Assembly: GCF_011745365.1 (NCBI RefSeq)
Contig: NW_024468911.1
Span: 4,644,759 to 4,708,758, forward strand
Direction: 5' to 3'
Source of the DNA: Cryphonectria parasitica EP155
Lineage: Eukaryota > Ascomycota > Sordariomycetes > Diaporthales > Cryphonectriaceae
DNA: 64,000 bases
The notes beneath the pieces were generated by a model that was not told where the DNA came from, did not search any database, and saw only the letters and a list, made by a program, of their open reading frames with translations. Positions 12,412 through 23,300 of this stretch are shown here, piece after piece. The position numbers and the translations under genes were made by a program. Each line of letters starts with the position of its first letter. The stretch's first letter is position 1.

Positions 12412-13344
12412 TTTGTGAGACTGCATCCCTCCTCACCCGACAAGGAGGAGAGGGTGTATTTTGTGGGTTCCTACACACTCCAGTAGTACATAGTACCATA
12501 CGTACATACATAAAGTACAATGTAACGGTACCGCCAAGAGCGGAGCCTTTCTTTGACGACGGCACACAAACCGATCCCAGCGTGACTTTGCCCCACTCTG
12601 AGCGTCCCAAGACACCCTTGCCCCCCTCTTCTTTTCCCCCTTCCATAGCCATCTTCAGAGGAGAAGGGGGGGGGGACGGAGAGAGATAGAGAGAGATAGA
12701 GAGATAAACAGAAAGAGCGACAGAAAGAAAAGAAAAAAGAAAAGAAGAAAAGGTTTTCACTTGGACCACGAAATGCAGGGGCCGCACGGGGACTTCTGAC
12801 TGTTGGGACCGGGAGAAGCTGAAAGCTGGAGCAGGGGCAAGGGGAATGAACTTAGGCACGCAATGCTTTTTTCAGCCTCCTTGACGTCGTCATTTTGATG
12901 AACTTTCTTTGATTATCCCTTTCTCCCCCCTTCATCTATTGACTTATTAAATTTTGTTCTTCTCTGCAAAAGGGAGAAATCGTATTCGCAACGCTGTTTT
13001 GAATACAACAACAGTATTTTCAAGATTGTCATGACCGCCACTTCATGTAAAGCGATTGGCGCGGGGAAGACAAGGTGATCCGCATTGGAAACGTCTGGGC
13101 AAAAAGTAATAAATACGAGGGCTACAACTACAACCCGCCCCTTCTTGGCCCAGACTGTGCCATCAGTCAGTCTACTGCAAACATCTGGAGATTTTGTGAG
13201 GAGAAGGGTGGGCGGCTCTGCATCTGGCCACTCCATTCCCATTTCTTATTCATTGGTTGTCTTGTCTCGATCCTCAAATCATCTTGTCTCATGATGCCAC
13301 ACAACCGCAGGTCGGAATTCGACTTACACCCATCCATTACCCAC

Positions 13345-13370
13345 CCATCCATCCATCCATCCATCCATCC
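13345..13370. repeat. CCAT tetranucleotide repeat
   Basis: Six or more CCAT units in intergenic DNA. Confidence 0.85.
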
Positions 13371-13672
13371 ACGCACCCGAACCCCTTCCCGTCTACCTTG
13401 GTCATATCACACAAAAGACAACCACAAAGAGAGAGGAAAAGGGTCCTGAGGCAAGACGAGAACCAGACGGCCAAAGCGCGCGCGGCTGCAGCCTGACCTG
13501 CAGCATCCCACTCCGGCCCCCCTTGCCCCCCTCCCCCCACAGTGGTGGCATGCGTCTCGCCTGCGACGGCGCAGGGGCCGTGATGCAAGACCTCCTCGAT
13601 CACTCCTGCAGCCCATTCTTTCGCTTCCCCTCCTTCCATCCACGAGAGCAGGCACACACACCACACTACACA

Positions 13673-13694
13673 TACACACACACACACACACACA
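13673..13694. repeat. CA microsatellite
   Basis: About 11 CA units, preceded by a degenerate CA-rich stretch. Confidence 0.85.
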
Positions 13695-15226
13695 TGCATA
13701 CTGGTACATGATGCCCCCCGCCCCCTCTTCCGCCCCTCCCCTTTCGTTTCTGCACTACTCATTGATTCGCTCTAGATGGCGCCAACCTTTTGCCCATCTC
13801 GTACTATGATACCTCTGTCCATCCGCGCCCCCCCCCCCCTTTCCCTCTCTCTCCATTCGCGTCTCATCTCATCAAATTTCGAAATGAACAACCCTACCCA
13901 AAATCATCGCGTAGTATAGAGGCCAATCAACCAATTTGTACAAAAAAAACCCTACGCGACGATAACCTATCACTGGAGAGAAGGGATTCGACACGGGACC
14001 CAAAGGAGACGGAAAAAAGCTTCCGAAGTTGTAAGCCCCCCGCCGCCATCTCTGGGGCCCAGAAGCAGTTCCAAAGAGGGGGAGGGAGAGTAAGTGGGAA
14101 TAGGAACAGGAGTAGAAGGAAGAATAGGACCAGCGCCAGCAGCACGGCAAGGCAGGGTAAGCCAGCCCAAGGGCCCAGCCTATCTGTGGCGGCCCTTTCA
14201 CCATGTCTCTCGCTTACCAGCCGTCGCACACCTAAGAACGACCACGGCATCATGGAAGGGGGGGGGCGGGGGTGTTCTTCTGCACGTTTCCACTGGTTCG
14301 TCGCACTATCGTGCTACCGTCTCGTGTTCTTTTCGTTTCCTTTTTCTTCTTTCCCCTCTTAGCTGCTTCGTCTCTTCTTTCCCTCCCTTGGCTCGTGATG
14401 ATGGTGGATGTCGCGCGAGTCGGGAAGAATATGTCCTGTCCCGCGAGGCAATTTTTAGAAACATTACACATTCGACACGGTCCTTCACTCCTTTTCTTTT
14501 CTTCTTCTTTTTTTTTTCTCGTCAAAAGGACAGCTTACATGACCCGACACGGCGTATTTCGGGTTGTCTCCCCGACAGGTGTGGAATGTTGCCCACAGAG
14601 TTAATGTTCGCCGACTCTGAGATCCTTTTTCGCCCCCCTCATGTTGTACACAGAGAGACGTCCTAAGAGGCATACCATACCGGATCAGGCAATGTGCCAT
14701 GTAAGTACATAAGTATATGTTTCAAAAAGACACCAAAGTGGCCTCGTGATTCCTGCCTCCCATCGGGACCGACGTTTGGACAATTCCTCCGCCCAGCGGG
14801 ATTGTCCCCTCAACTCTTTTCTTCTTTCTCCTGTTTCTTCTCTTCCCTTCCTTTTCCCATCCCCTCTCTCCTCCGGTGACGCGTTGAGCCCCGTCCTGGG
14901 GCCATGCAGCGTAGCCTCGAGATGATCTGCTTTAGGGTGCCCCATTTTCCATGCGGTGCACCGCAGATCATCCCCCTCTGACGAAGCAGTGTGGTTCTAC
15001 ACACTACTGTATACACTATCGCAGCGTTGCGCCACAAGTAACATACTATAACTATTACACGGTAGTACAGAAATATTCCTTCGCCTTTTTCCCCCTTCGC
15101 ATTCGCTCACCTTTTCACTAAGAAGCTCCATTCGCACTTGGTACCTGCAGTAGCGCCGGCCGGATGCTCTGGGAGGTCCCCGCAAGTCCTGACTCGGCCC
15201 AGACCTCTAGAATACAATCGCGTGCT

Positions 15227-15236
15227 TTCTCTCTCT

Positions 15237-15276
<40 letters not shown>

Positions 15277-15282
15277 TCTCTC
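15227..15282. repeat. CT microsatellite
   Basis: A 56-base pyrimidine tract, mostly perfect CT units with two TT interruptions. Confidence 0.9.
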
Positions 15283-15843
15283 TGTATTTTTCCCAACAAC
15301 AATGGTGGAGATTGTGCTCTTGGCTGGTGCTCCCCTCCTTCGTTTTGGCTTCGTGTAGATTAGAGTTCCATGGCATATCCACAAACTCTGCCCAGAGTGC
15401 CGGGGGGGGGGGGGGCGCGGCAGCCAATCTTCGATATCTTTGGATGGGGGAAAATAGACCTTTGATATCCTGCAGTATTCCAAATTATAGACTACCTACC
15501 CTGTGACAAAAAGGCAAAAAAAAAAAGTAAACAACAGAAAAAACAAAAGGGTTACCATACAAAACGCGGCCCGCCGTGCACGACGTCGCCGAATAGGATG
15601 GTCCCCGACCGACCGACTGGATCTTGCAGGACTCCGCCCATCCGCCTACCCACACACCCACACCCACACCCACCCAGGCGCGCGGCAAGCCAGACGGCCG
15701 GATCGGAGGCAAGCAATAGGAAAGTTATTACACACATCGTTACTGTAGTCCCCTCTTTTTTTTTCTTTTTCTTGTCAAGAACCGTTCGTGTCGAAATCCC
15801 GCACATCGTCGGATTCCGAGCCGCGCGTGCTTCTTGCGCGTAC

Positions 15844-15875
15844 AGTAGTATAGTAGTAGTAGTAGTAAGTAGTAA
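15844..15875. repeat. GTA trinucleotide repeat
   Basis: Imperfect GTA (AGT) repeat, with a short shifted unit at the right end. Confidence 0.8.
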
Positions 15876-17802
15876 GGGGATCGATTTGTGTAGAATGCGA
15901 AAAACGAGCAGAGAGAACAGAAAAGAAGTGCATGTTGCTCGTATATACGAAAAAGAAAGAGAGGAAGCAATCCCCCCCTCCCCCAAAACCACTACGCTTT
16001 GCCTGCCTCGTCTATTCCAGATCGCCGGTGCAGAAGTAGTCAACAAACTGTAAGGGAGAATAGCGCCAGCTTAACAGCGACAGCCTGGTTGGGTTCTTTG
16101 CATATTTACTTAGCTTCTTTTTCTTATTTGTCCTTTACGATAACTCAGCTTTTCCTCCACGATTCAGCAAAATGTAGCTTTTGCCGGAACTTATCGCATA
16201 CATCCCCTAGGCCGTCCGCCCTCCCGCTCGCAGAGCTTGACAGTGACATCGCGCCCTAGAGGCTTTCCGCCCTGCACGAGGACAGCCTTGTTTCTACAAG
16301 ATTGTTACAGAACGATTGTAGTGGTAGGAACCTCTTCTCTCTTTCTTCTCTTTTCTGCTGAATCCCGAGATCCGAAGTCGCGAAAAGTCCATGTGATAAG
16401 ACGAAATTGCGCTCGGGCAGCAGACGTGCCGGCCCCGGTGGCGCGTCAATTCCGTGAGTGCCCTGGTGCTGTAGGAGCTCAACAGCATCGAACTAGGTAT
16501 TCGTGGTTGGAGCACATCCTACAGGCAAAGGCCCCCATGTATTCCATATGATTTTGCGTGGTGATACGAGGCAAATCACGTCCTCGACGCGCGGTATCAT
16601 GGCCTCAGCGGAAACGACAGCCATCAAGTTTGAGCTTTGCCCTCTACCCAAGCAACATGAAGTATGCACTGATGGAATGTGCTAGGCCCTCTCCGATTCC
16701 AAATCTCAAGAGAAGCACTAGATATCGTCCTTGGAGGAAAGAAGGACGAAGAAAAAGTTTAAACAGACGCGGAACGTCGTGAGAGTCATGGTTTCCTAGC
16801 TAGACCGGTGCAACAACACATACACGAGAAATCACTCAGCATTGCACCGTTGCGGGCGAAACCTTCGTCTGACCCGTTGAGGTTGAGTGGTGGGATCCAA
16901 AGTGTCAACGACGTCGGTCGCGTGTGCGTTTGTTGACGTGCATCTGTCCTCCCAACAATGCTGTTAGTGGTGGGCTCACGCGCAAGGCCCCCTCCCTCAG
17001 AGGGCAGAGAGGCAACTCAGGTCAAAGTATCGTGACCCCAGTCTTGGCTATGTAGGGGTGCAAGTTGAGGCAAGTCGGGTCCGAGTTATTATCCAGATCC
17101 TATGATAATGTTCTCTCCATCTTCTTTTCCTCTTTCTCTGTGGTGGCGCAGTCTCTGAAGGTTCCTCGTGGCCAGATGGGAGTATCAATTGTAGGAATCG
17201 TTACTATCCGAGAACCAGGGAGCGCTCTAGGCCTTCATAGGGCTGCGTCAAGAGATCATGTGCGAAAAGTGACCAGGCTCCATATATGAAGGAGTTGTGG
17301 GAGCAGGTGTCTTTGAGTCGCGCGAGGTTCGGAATCCTAGACGGTCTTTGCGCACATGGCAGATAGAAATTTAGACAAAGGCGGTTATGATGGTCATGGA
17401 CGTAGGCCAGAGTCACGGTCAAGTTGATTGGATCATACGGCAGATCAGTCGAGGAGGCGTGGAGTGGTGTGATGGTATTGGCGCGTCCTTGTTCAGGTCG
17501 GGAGGAAGCAGGCAGAGCCGACCCTTGGCTTTGTGCCCGTGCCTCTTTGCGGTTTGCACGTCCGTCCCCTCCGTCCGCTTTCGAGCCATCAGTAGACAGT
17601 TAAGTCTGTTAGGATACAGAGGGAAGGAAGAGAGACATCGAGATCTCGAGATCACAGCTGCCGGCGATGACCTAGGCCGCCTGGAGACGGTCATGTGGTG
17701 GTCAGAATCTGGCTTGGGGATCAGCAATGACACACCATAAACCACTGCAAACGAAACCCAATAAGCGGGCCTAGCTAAACGGTTGGTCTGTTCAGCCTAG
17801 TG

Positions 17803-17806
<4 letters not shown>

Positions 17807-17834
<28 letters not shown>
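17807..17834. repeat. Poly-T run of 28
   Basis: Uninterrupted T homopolymer. The flanks show no retroposon-like body or target-site duplication that I could recognise. Confidence 0.85.
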
Positions 17835-18473
17835 GTTCTTCTCCTTCTTTTCCATCTGATGTTTTCCTCCTTATTGACCATTTTCCTGATGGACAGCGAG
17901 CTGGGTAGAGAGACCTGGGTAAGGTATGGTTATCGACGTGGTTTCGAGAAATACAACTGCTGTGGTGATTAATTGCTACAGTGTACATAAGTATCAAGGC
18001 TTACTTGCTTCAGTAGGGAGCGAACCCTGGAGTTTGGAGAAGATTGGGGAGGGGGGGAGGGTCCAGTGACGCATCGGTCCCCTGTACCCCTCCATGCTGA
18101 GCATCCCTTCCGGTGAGCTCATAGCAGTCAGCCCCAGCAGGTTCTATCTACCCCAGCCCAGCACCCGCACAGCCCCGCCATTTGATAGTTGCGCATACGC
18201 CATAGTGCATAACTGCCAACTGCCTACCACCTACCGCCTACACAGCCAAACTGCCTATTATTGCATAGTGATATCTTCTTCCCCCGCGTACGAGCCAAAC
18301 AAACCGAACAGACCACCCACAGATGCACCTGCCACTTACTCCTGGCCTTGGCGGATGCGTGACCTCGCCTCAACGCAAGCTCACAAGCCCGGATCGAGTT
18401 GCGCCTTCACTGTTTTCCTTTCCTTCTTCTGAGCCATAACAAACTAGAAAGGGAAAAGAGGGCCTGGACCGCC

Positions 18474-19942
18474 ATGCCAGATCTCAACTCCCTCCCACCC
18501 TCCCTCTCGACAGCTCCACTATCAACCACCTTTTCTACCACCACCGCCACCAATCTCTCCTCCTCCTCCTCCTCCTCCTCCTCGTCCTCGTCCTCGTCCT
18601 CTTCCTCCACGACCACCACCTCGCGTATTCCTGCCTCTGTGATGCCACCAGCCTTAACCACCATGTCTTCCAACAACGCTCACAACAACGGCAGCGAGTC
18701 TGCCACCTCGCCCACCCGACGACAGGGCGGCTCGCCCTCGCCATCCCCAAACCGATCCGCATCGACCTCTCTCCAGGCTGCTGCTGCTGTCAACGCTGGC
18801 TTGCAACACCAGGGTTCGAGACGTACGATCTGATATACCCCCCTCCTCCTTCCCAGTCTTAGGTCTCCGTGTCTACCCCCATACTAATACGGGATACCAC
18901 TTGATCGCAGGTTCCTCCGGCTCCCTCTCTCGACAGGTCACCACGTCCTCTAGCAACGGCCGCAGGCGATCTCAGGTCCTCATGAACCTCCAGCTCAACG
19001 ACCCTGCTGTCCCTGGGCCGGGCGAGATGGTCCAGGAGACTGCCCACCGATCCAACGTGGCCAGCCCTATCGCGCCGTCTTCCTTGTCACCGTTGATAAC
19101 GGGCAGTGAGCTCCCTCATCACCGCGCTCCAAGCCTGGGCGAGCTACACCAGGAATTAGAGGCTGAGCAGGAGGCCCAGGTGGTACGACAGCGAAACCTT
19201 GAGCCAGCCTTTTTGTGGGATTATCATACGCTGACGTTTCCATGTGTTCCCTCCTACAGAATCGGCTCCTCCTCCAAATTCGCCAACAGCAGGCCCAGAT
19301 CCTACAGTACCAGAATCAGTCCGCCATCGCCGGCGAAGAGTCTCCCGGCCAGTCCACCCCAGCTTTGACTGCACAGCCTATCCCTGTGGCTTCCTCTCAT
19401 GCTCACTCTGCCGTCCCGACTGCCCCTTCCACGGGCTCCCTGCCCCGATCGCCAGTGTTGCCCCGCAGCTCTTTTGACCTTGCTCGCGGCGACCTGAGAC
19501 ACCGATCTCGAACGCCCAGCCGCGGTGCCTCGCCCAGACTCCGGTCTACCTCCATCAGCCAAGAAAGCGGCGAACCATTTGTGCTGGGCGGCAGAGATGA
19601 GAGTGCTTTTTACCAGGCCGAGACCCAGATGTTGACGAGGGAGAATCAGATGCTACGACACCGTATTCGAGATCTAGGTGAGTGTCGTATGGGGGGGTCT
19701 CCCTTACTCTCCACGAGAGGAGGCGTCAGCAGTAGTCAAGTCAGGTTGACCTTTTGCTAACGAGCCACACAGAACGACAACTTGAGAATCTCAGCGGGGG
19801 AGCGGCCGCCGTCACCCGGGAGCCTGCACATCACTCAGGCCTGATGAGATCGGAATCAGTGTCCGAGGAGACTAGGCCCTCTGGAGCTGCCTCGGCATCT
19901 GAAGGCAGCTTCTCGGTGCGAGAGACGCCCAAAGATGAATGA
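18474..19942 (+). CDS. Ser-rich protein with C-terminal coiled coil, function unknown
   Basis: Four exons (18474-18822, 18911-19182, 19260-19677, 19773-19942) encode 402 residues and close exactly in frame. Donors are GTACGA, GTACGA and GTGAGT; acceptors are GCAG, ACAG and ACAG, with CTGAC/CTAAC branch sites before introns 2 and 3. The N terminus is Ser/Thr-rich with a Ser homopolymer (residues about 28-45) encoded by a TCC/TCG repeat. Residues 190-230 (LGELHQELEAEQEAQ, then LLLQIRQQQAQILQYQ) and about 320-355 (ETQMLTRENQMLRHRIRDLERQLENL) are heptad-like, so two coiled-coil segments are likely. The intervening regions are rich in SP and RxxS sites. At intron 2 an alternative donor at 19180 (GTGGTA) would remove one Val and also stays in frame. 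I do not recognise a named family. It looks like a scaffold or regulatory protein, but that is inference. Confidence 0.82.
18557..18608 (+). repeat. TCC/TCG repeat coding for poly-Ser
   Basis: Trinucleotide repeat inside exon 1 of the Ser-rich gene. The change from TCC to TCG units keeps Ser, consistent with selection for the homopolymer or replication slippage. Confidence 0.85.
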
Positions 19943-20968
19943 AGTCTCAGCCGCAAGAGAGAGAAGCCAAAAAAAAAAAAAAAAAAAAAAAATACTTAGG
20001 GGAAACTAGGGTCTGCTTTGCAATGGTGGTGTCAAAGGAAGGAGGGAATTCTGGCGTTATGGCAAGGCCGTGGCCAAGATCGAGGTCTAGGTTATGGATG
20101 TGATTATGGGGATCGAGGAACAGCGGCGTTAGAGAAATGATAACGCCTTCATGTTTGAATGGCTGCATACTTCCTTGGTGTTTGTTCTTTTTTCATTATT
20201 CTTATGGCCTGGAGTCGATATCGCGAAAGGGAAATGAAAGAGTAGCACTTTCTTCTGGTGTCATGGAGAATGATGAGAAAGAGTTGTTGAGCTGAAAAGG
20301 TTCATATCCAAAACTCTAACTACGGCTGGATTACCAGAGGCCTAGACGTTACAGAACCTGCTCGTCTCTAGATTCTTTCATAGCCAATGAAAGGGAAGCT
20401 TGTTTCCAGCACCTGTCTGTTGGCCTAGTCAAAAAAATTAAAATAAAAAAAATTTGAATAAACATAAAATAAAAAGCCAAGAAACCCCAATTGGCTCAGA
20501 GCCTCTTATGCAAGCTGTGACCTGATTTGTTGATTGTTGGGCGATCACCTCACCTACTTTTTGGTTTTCTTTATCTGCTCTTTAAATTTCCATCAATACA
20601 AACTTGAATTGAGCGCATAGAATCTTGCCCCTTTCTGTGCCTCTCCGTCGATTCATGTACATGGTTCTGGTTGAAAGTCAGTGGATATTCTTGCGATTGC
20701 GTCATCCGGAGTTTTCCCCCTTCTTTTTTTTTTTTTTTTTTTTTTTTGCCTATCAGAAATACTTGTTATACACAAAAAAGTAACTCATGTATAATACCGA
20801 CTTCATACTGACTTACAACCAACCTTGTACATAACAGAAAGAAAAAAAAAGGAAAAATAACCACATACAGGAATTAAACAAGATTCGTTGCCCTGCCACG
20901 TTTTGTCCCTTTTTTTTCTTTCTCTCCCCTTTCTCCTTTTCTTTTCATCTCTTCCCTGCTTGGAAGCT
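19943..20968. other. Intergenic region
   Basis: Presumed 3' UTR of the Ser-rich gene followed by the promoter of the FAD dehydrogenase gene. It is AT-richer than its neighbours and carries an A24 run at 19969-19992 and a T24 run at 20724-20747. No gene was recognised. Confidence 0.5.
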
Positions 20969-21176
20969 ATGTTATCAAGAGCCGTCGCAGGAGGACGGCT
21001 CCTGAAGGGCAGGGGGTTGTTGGGGCAGGACTCTGCGGTACGGCGGATGTTCTCATCTACGGCTGCGAGGCGGGTTGATTTTGAGCATGTGGTGAGTTTT
21101 CTCTGGGGGGTTTTCCCTCTTGTTCTTGTCCTGGTTTCTGTGAATGAATCTGTTGTTCTCGTTGGATATATATGAG

Positions 21177-21200
21177 TGTGTGTGTGTGTGAGAGAGAGAG
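21177..21200. repeat. TG then AG microsatellite within an intron
   Basis: TG units run directly into AG units inside the 280-nt intron of the FAD dehydrogenase gene. Confidence 0.8.
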
Positions 21201-21293
21201 TGAGAGAGTGAGTAAATCTATGGGTCTTGTCTTCCCTTGGGGTTGCAATATTCTCAAGTTTGCTTTCTTCTGAGCTGGATCTATACCCCAACA

Positions 21294-21328
21294 CCCTCCT
21301 CCTCCTCCTCCTCCTCCTCCTCCTCCTC
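21294..21328. repeat. CTC trinucleotide repeat within an intron
   Basis: About eleven CTC units shortly before the acceptor of the dehydrogenase intron. It may double as an extended polypyrimidine tract. Confidence 0.85.
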
Positions 21329-22513
21329 TTTTTCACCCTCATGCTCATCAGCTCACAAACTCTTCCCTCAGGTCATAGGCGCCGGCGCAGTAGGCTTAGC
21401 CATAGCCCGCGCCCTCGCCCAGAAGACGCCCTCCACCCTCCTCCTGGAACGCCACCAGCACCCAGGCACCGAGACCTCGTCGCGCAACAGCGAGGTGATC
21501 CACGCGGGGCTCTACTACGGGCCCGGCACGCTCAAGACAGAGCTCTGCATACGAGGGCGCCAGCTCATGTACGACTTTTGCGGGCGCCACGCCGTGCCGC
21601 ACCGCAACTGCGGCAAGTTCATCGTGGCGCAGGACGAGGCCGGGCGGGAGGCGCTGGAGAAGGTGTTTCGGCACTGCGAGGAAGGGGACCTGGCCGGGCG
21701 GGCTCCCGTGCGGTGGGTCGGGCGGGAGGAGCTGGCGCGCAGGGAGCCCATGGTGCGGGCGGACGCGGGGTGTCTGGAGTCGCCCACCACGGGCATCGTG
21801 GACTCGCACGCGCTGATGGTCGCGCTGCTGGGCCACTTCGAGGAGGCCGGCGGGACTTTGCCCCCGGTTCGCCTGTGACGGCCGTCAGGCCGCTGGGGAG
21901 CAAGACGCCTGGCGCAGAGGGGTGGGAGGTGACGGTCGGGGGAGGAGGACAAGACGGCAGCGAGGAGACGACCATCACGGCGGCAACACTCATCAACGCC
22001 GCCGGTCTGGGCGCCGTCGACATCCACAACCTCATCGCCCCGCCCGAGCAGCACAAGAAGCTGTACTATGCCAAGGGCAACTACTTCTCCTACACCGCCT
22101 CGCACCCCAAGGTCAACACCCTCATCTACCCGGCCCCTGTGCCGGGCCACGGCGGCCTGGGCACCCACCTGACCATGGACATGGGCGGCCGCATCAAGTT
22201 TGGCCCGGACGTCGAGTGGGTGGACCGCCCTGATGACCTCGCCGTCAACGGGACCAGGATGGACACGGCCGTGCGCGAGATCCTGCGCTACCTGCCTGGC
22301 GTCGATGTCACTGCCCTGGCCCCGGATTATGCTGGCATCCGGCCCAAGCTGGTCCCCGGCGGCGCCGTCATGGATGGCCAAAAGTTTAATGATTTTATTA
22401 TTCGCCGCGAGGAGGGCTGGGAGGGGTGGGTGAACCTGCTTGGCATCGAGAGTCCTGGGTTGACAAGCTGTTTGGCTATTGCTGAGAGGGTGGAGAGCTT
22501 GTTGTATAAGTGA

Positions 22514-23300
22514 ACAAAGAGGATGGAGGGTTGAGGGGGAAAGCACTACTTGGATTTGGATTGTGGTTGTATGCATGGATGATTTGGCTCATCGAAATTG
22601 AATACTTATTGATACACATAAAGCTTTTACAACACAAATATTAGTCAACAAAGAGACCTTGCCAGACTTCACCTATCCAGAGCACTTCAATCTCAAAGCT
22701 CACACAGACAAGATGAGGAATAGCCAGACTCGGTTGTGCACGGCCTCTCATTGCTGCTCTGTTGTGCCCTAGACTAATTTCCTCTCCCTCCACTCACACC
22801 CTTTTCCGTATATGCAAATTGTGTCGTGTTCCTAGTAATCTTCCTTTTCTGTCATGACCACTGAGCCAGTCTTGCGCCCCCGACGCCAAGTTGGGAAAAA
22901 GAAACATATCAGAGCCCCACAGAACTTTTCGAGTGGTGGTGGGGGGTTGTTGTTGTTATCGTCGTCGCTGTGAACGTGCAAAGAAAAGCAGCAGCAGAAT
23001 GAACACCCAAGACAAAGCTGCTACTGTCATGGGTGTCTCAAAAGAGGGGGGGGGGAAAGGATATAAGAAAGCAGGGCTGATCGATCCACCGTCATAAAAT
23101 CAAAACACCTCGGGCCCGCCCAGCCCCCCAAATGCCATCGCACTATTGTTGACCATTCGTTGATTGACTCCTCAACGCCACATCACCAAACCCAATGGAT
23201 GAACTTTACTCCCTACCCGGAATATGGAAGAAGAAGAGAGAAGAAGAAGAAGGGGGGAAGGAGTCCCAAACAACAACGCTGTCGTATAATGTCACACACC
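22514..23300. other. Intergenic region between convergent genes
   Basis: Separates the stops of the FAD dehydrogenase (+) and the DUF2415 gene (-). It contains short G-runs and a GAAGAA-rich patch near 23225-23260. No gene is supported. Confidence 0.5.

Larger units (their letters stand above)
8359..18473. other. About 10 kb without a supported gene
   Basis: This stretch lies between the divergent starts of the PH-domain gene and the Ser-rich gene. Both strands show only short open frames with no domain, no conserved motif and no convincing splice continuity. Several open frames are simply translations of microsatellites: GA at 9760-9794, TA at 11962-11985, CCAT at 13345-13370, CA at 13673-13694, CT at 15227-15282, GTA at 15844-15875 and T28 at 17807-17834. 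C/T-rich blocks near 13.7-14.6 kb and 17.8 kb resemble fungal 5' leaders. It may hold long 5' UTRs, promoters or noncoding transcripts; nothing in the sequence decides between them. Confidence 0.5.
20969..22513 (+). pseudogene. L-2-hydroxyglutarate dehydrogenase-like FAD enzyme, frameshifted
   Basis: Exon 1 (20969-21091) encodes an Arg/Ser-rich mitochondrial presequence (MLSRAVAGG...RRMFSSTAARR). A 280-nt intron ends at 21371. Exon 2 opens with the Rossmann FAD motif VIGAGAVGLAIARAL, then the family signature SRNSEVIHAGLYYGPGTLK, and later GNYFSY and a C-terminal GIRPKL with GIESPGLTSCLAIAERV. These are hallmarks of the L2HGDH branch of the DAO family, which oxidises L-2-hydroxyglutarate to 2-oxoglutarate in mitochondria. 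At about 21851 the frame breaks. The upstream frame (HFEEAGG) stops at 21878, and the rest continues in the +2 frame from DFAPGSPVTAV. The spliced length is one base short of a multiple of three, and one more G in the GGG at 21850-21852 would restore it. Codon use and conservation are normal on both sides. The break may be an assembly error or a recent null allele, so 'pseudogene' is provisional. Confidence 0.85.

Noticed and set aside
13345..13370. CCAT repeat considered as a CRISPR-like array
   Set aside because: It is a simple tandem microsatellite with no spacers, and the genome is fungal.
18000..18030. tRNA-like B-box (minus strand) near 18018
   Set aside because: The sequence GGTTCGCTCC lacks the invariant A of the T loop, and no matching acceptor stem or A box was found.
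21515..22576. 353-residue minus-strand open frame over the FAD dehydrogenase
   Set aside because: It is antisense to conserved dehydrogenase sequence and has no family features.
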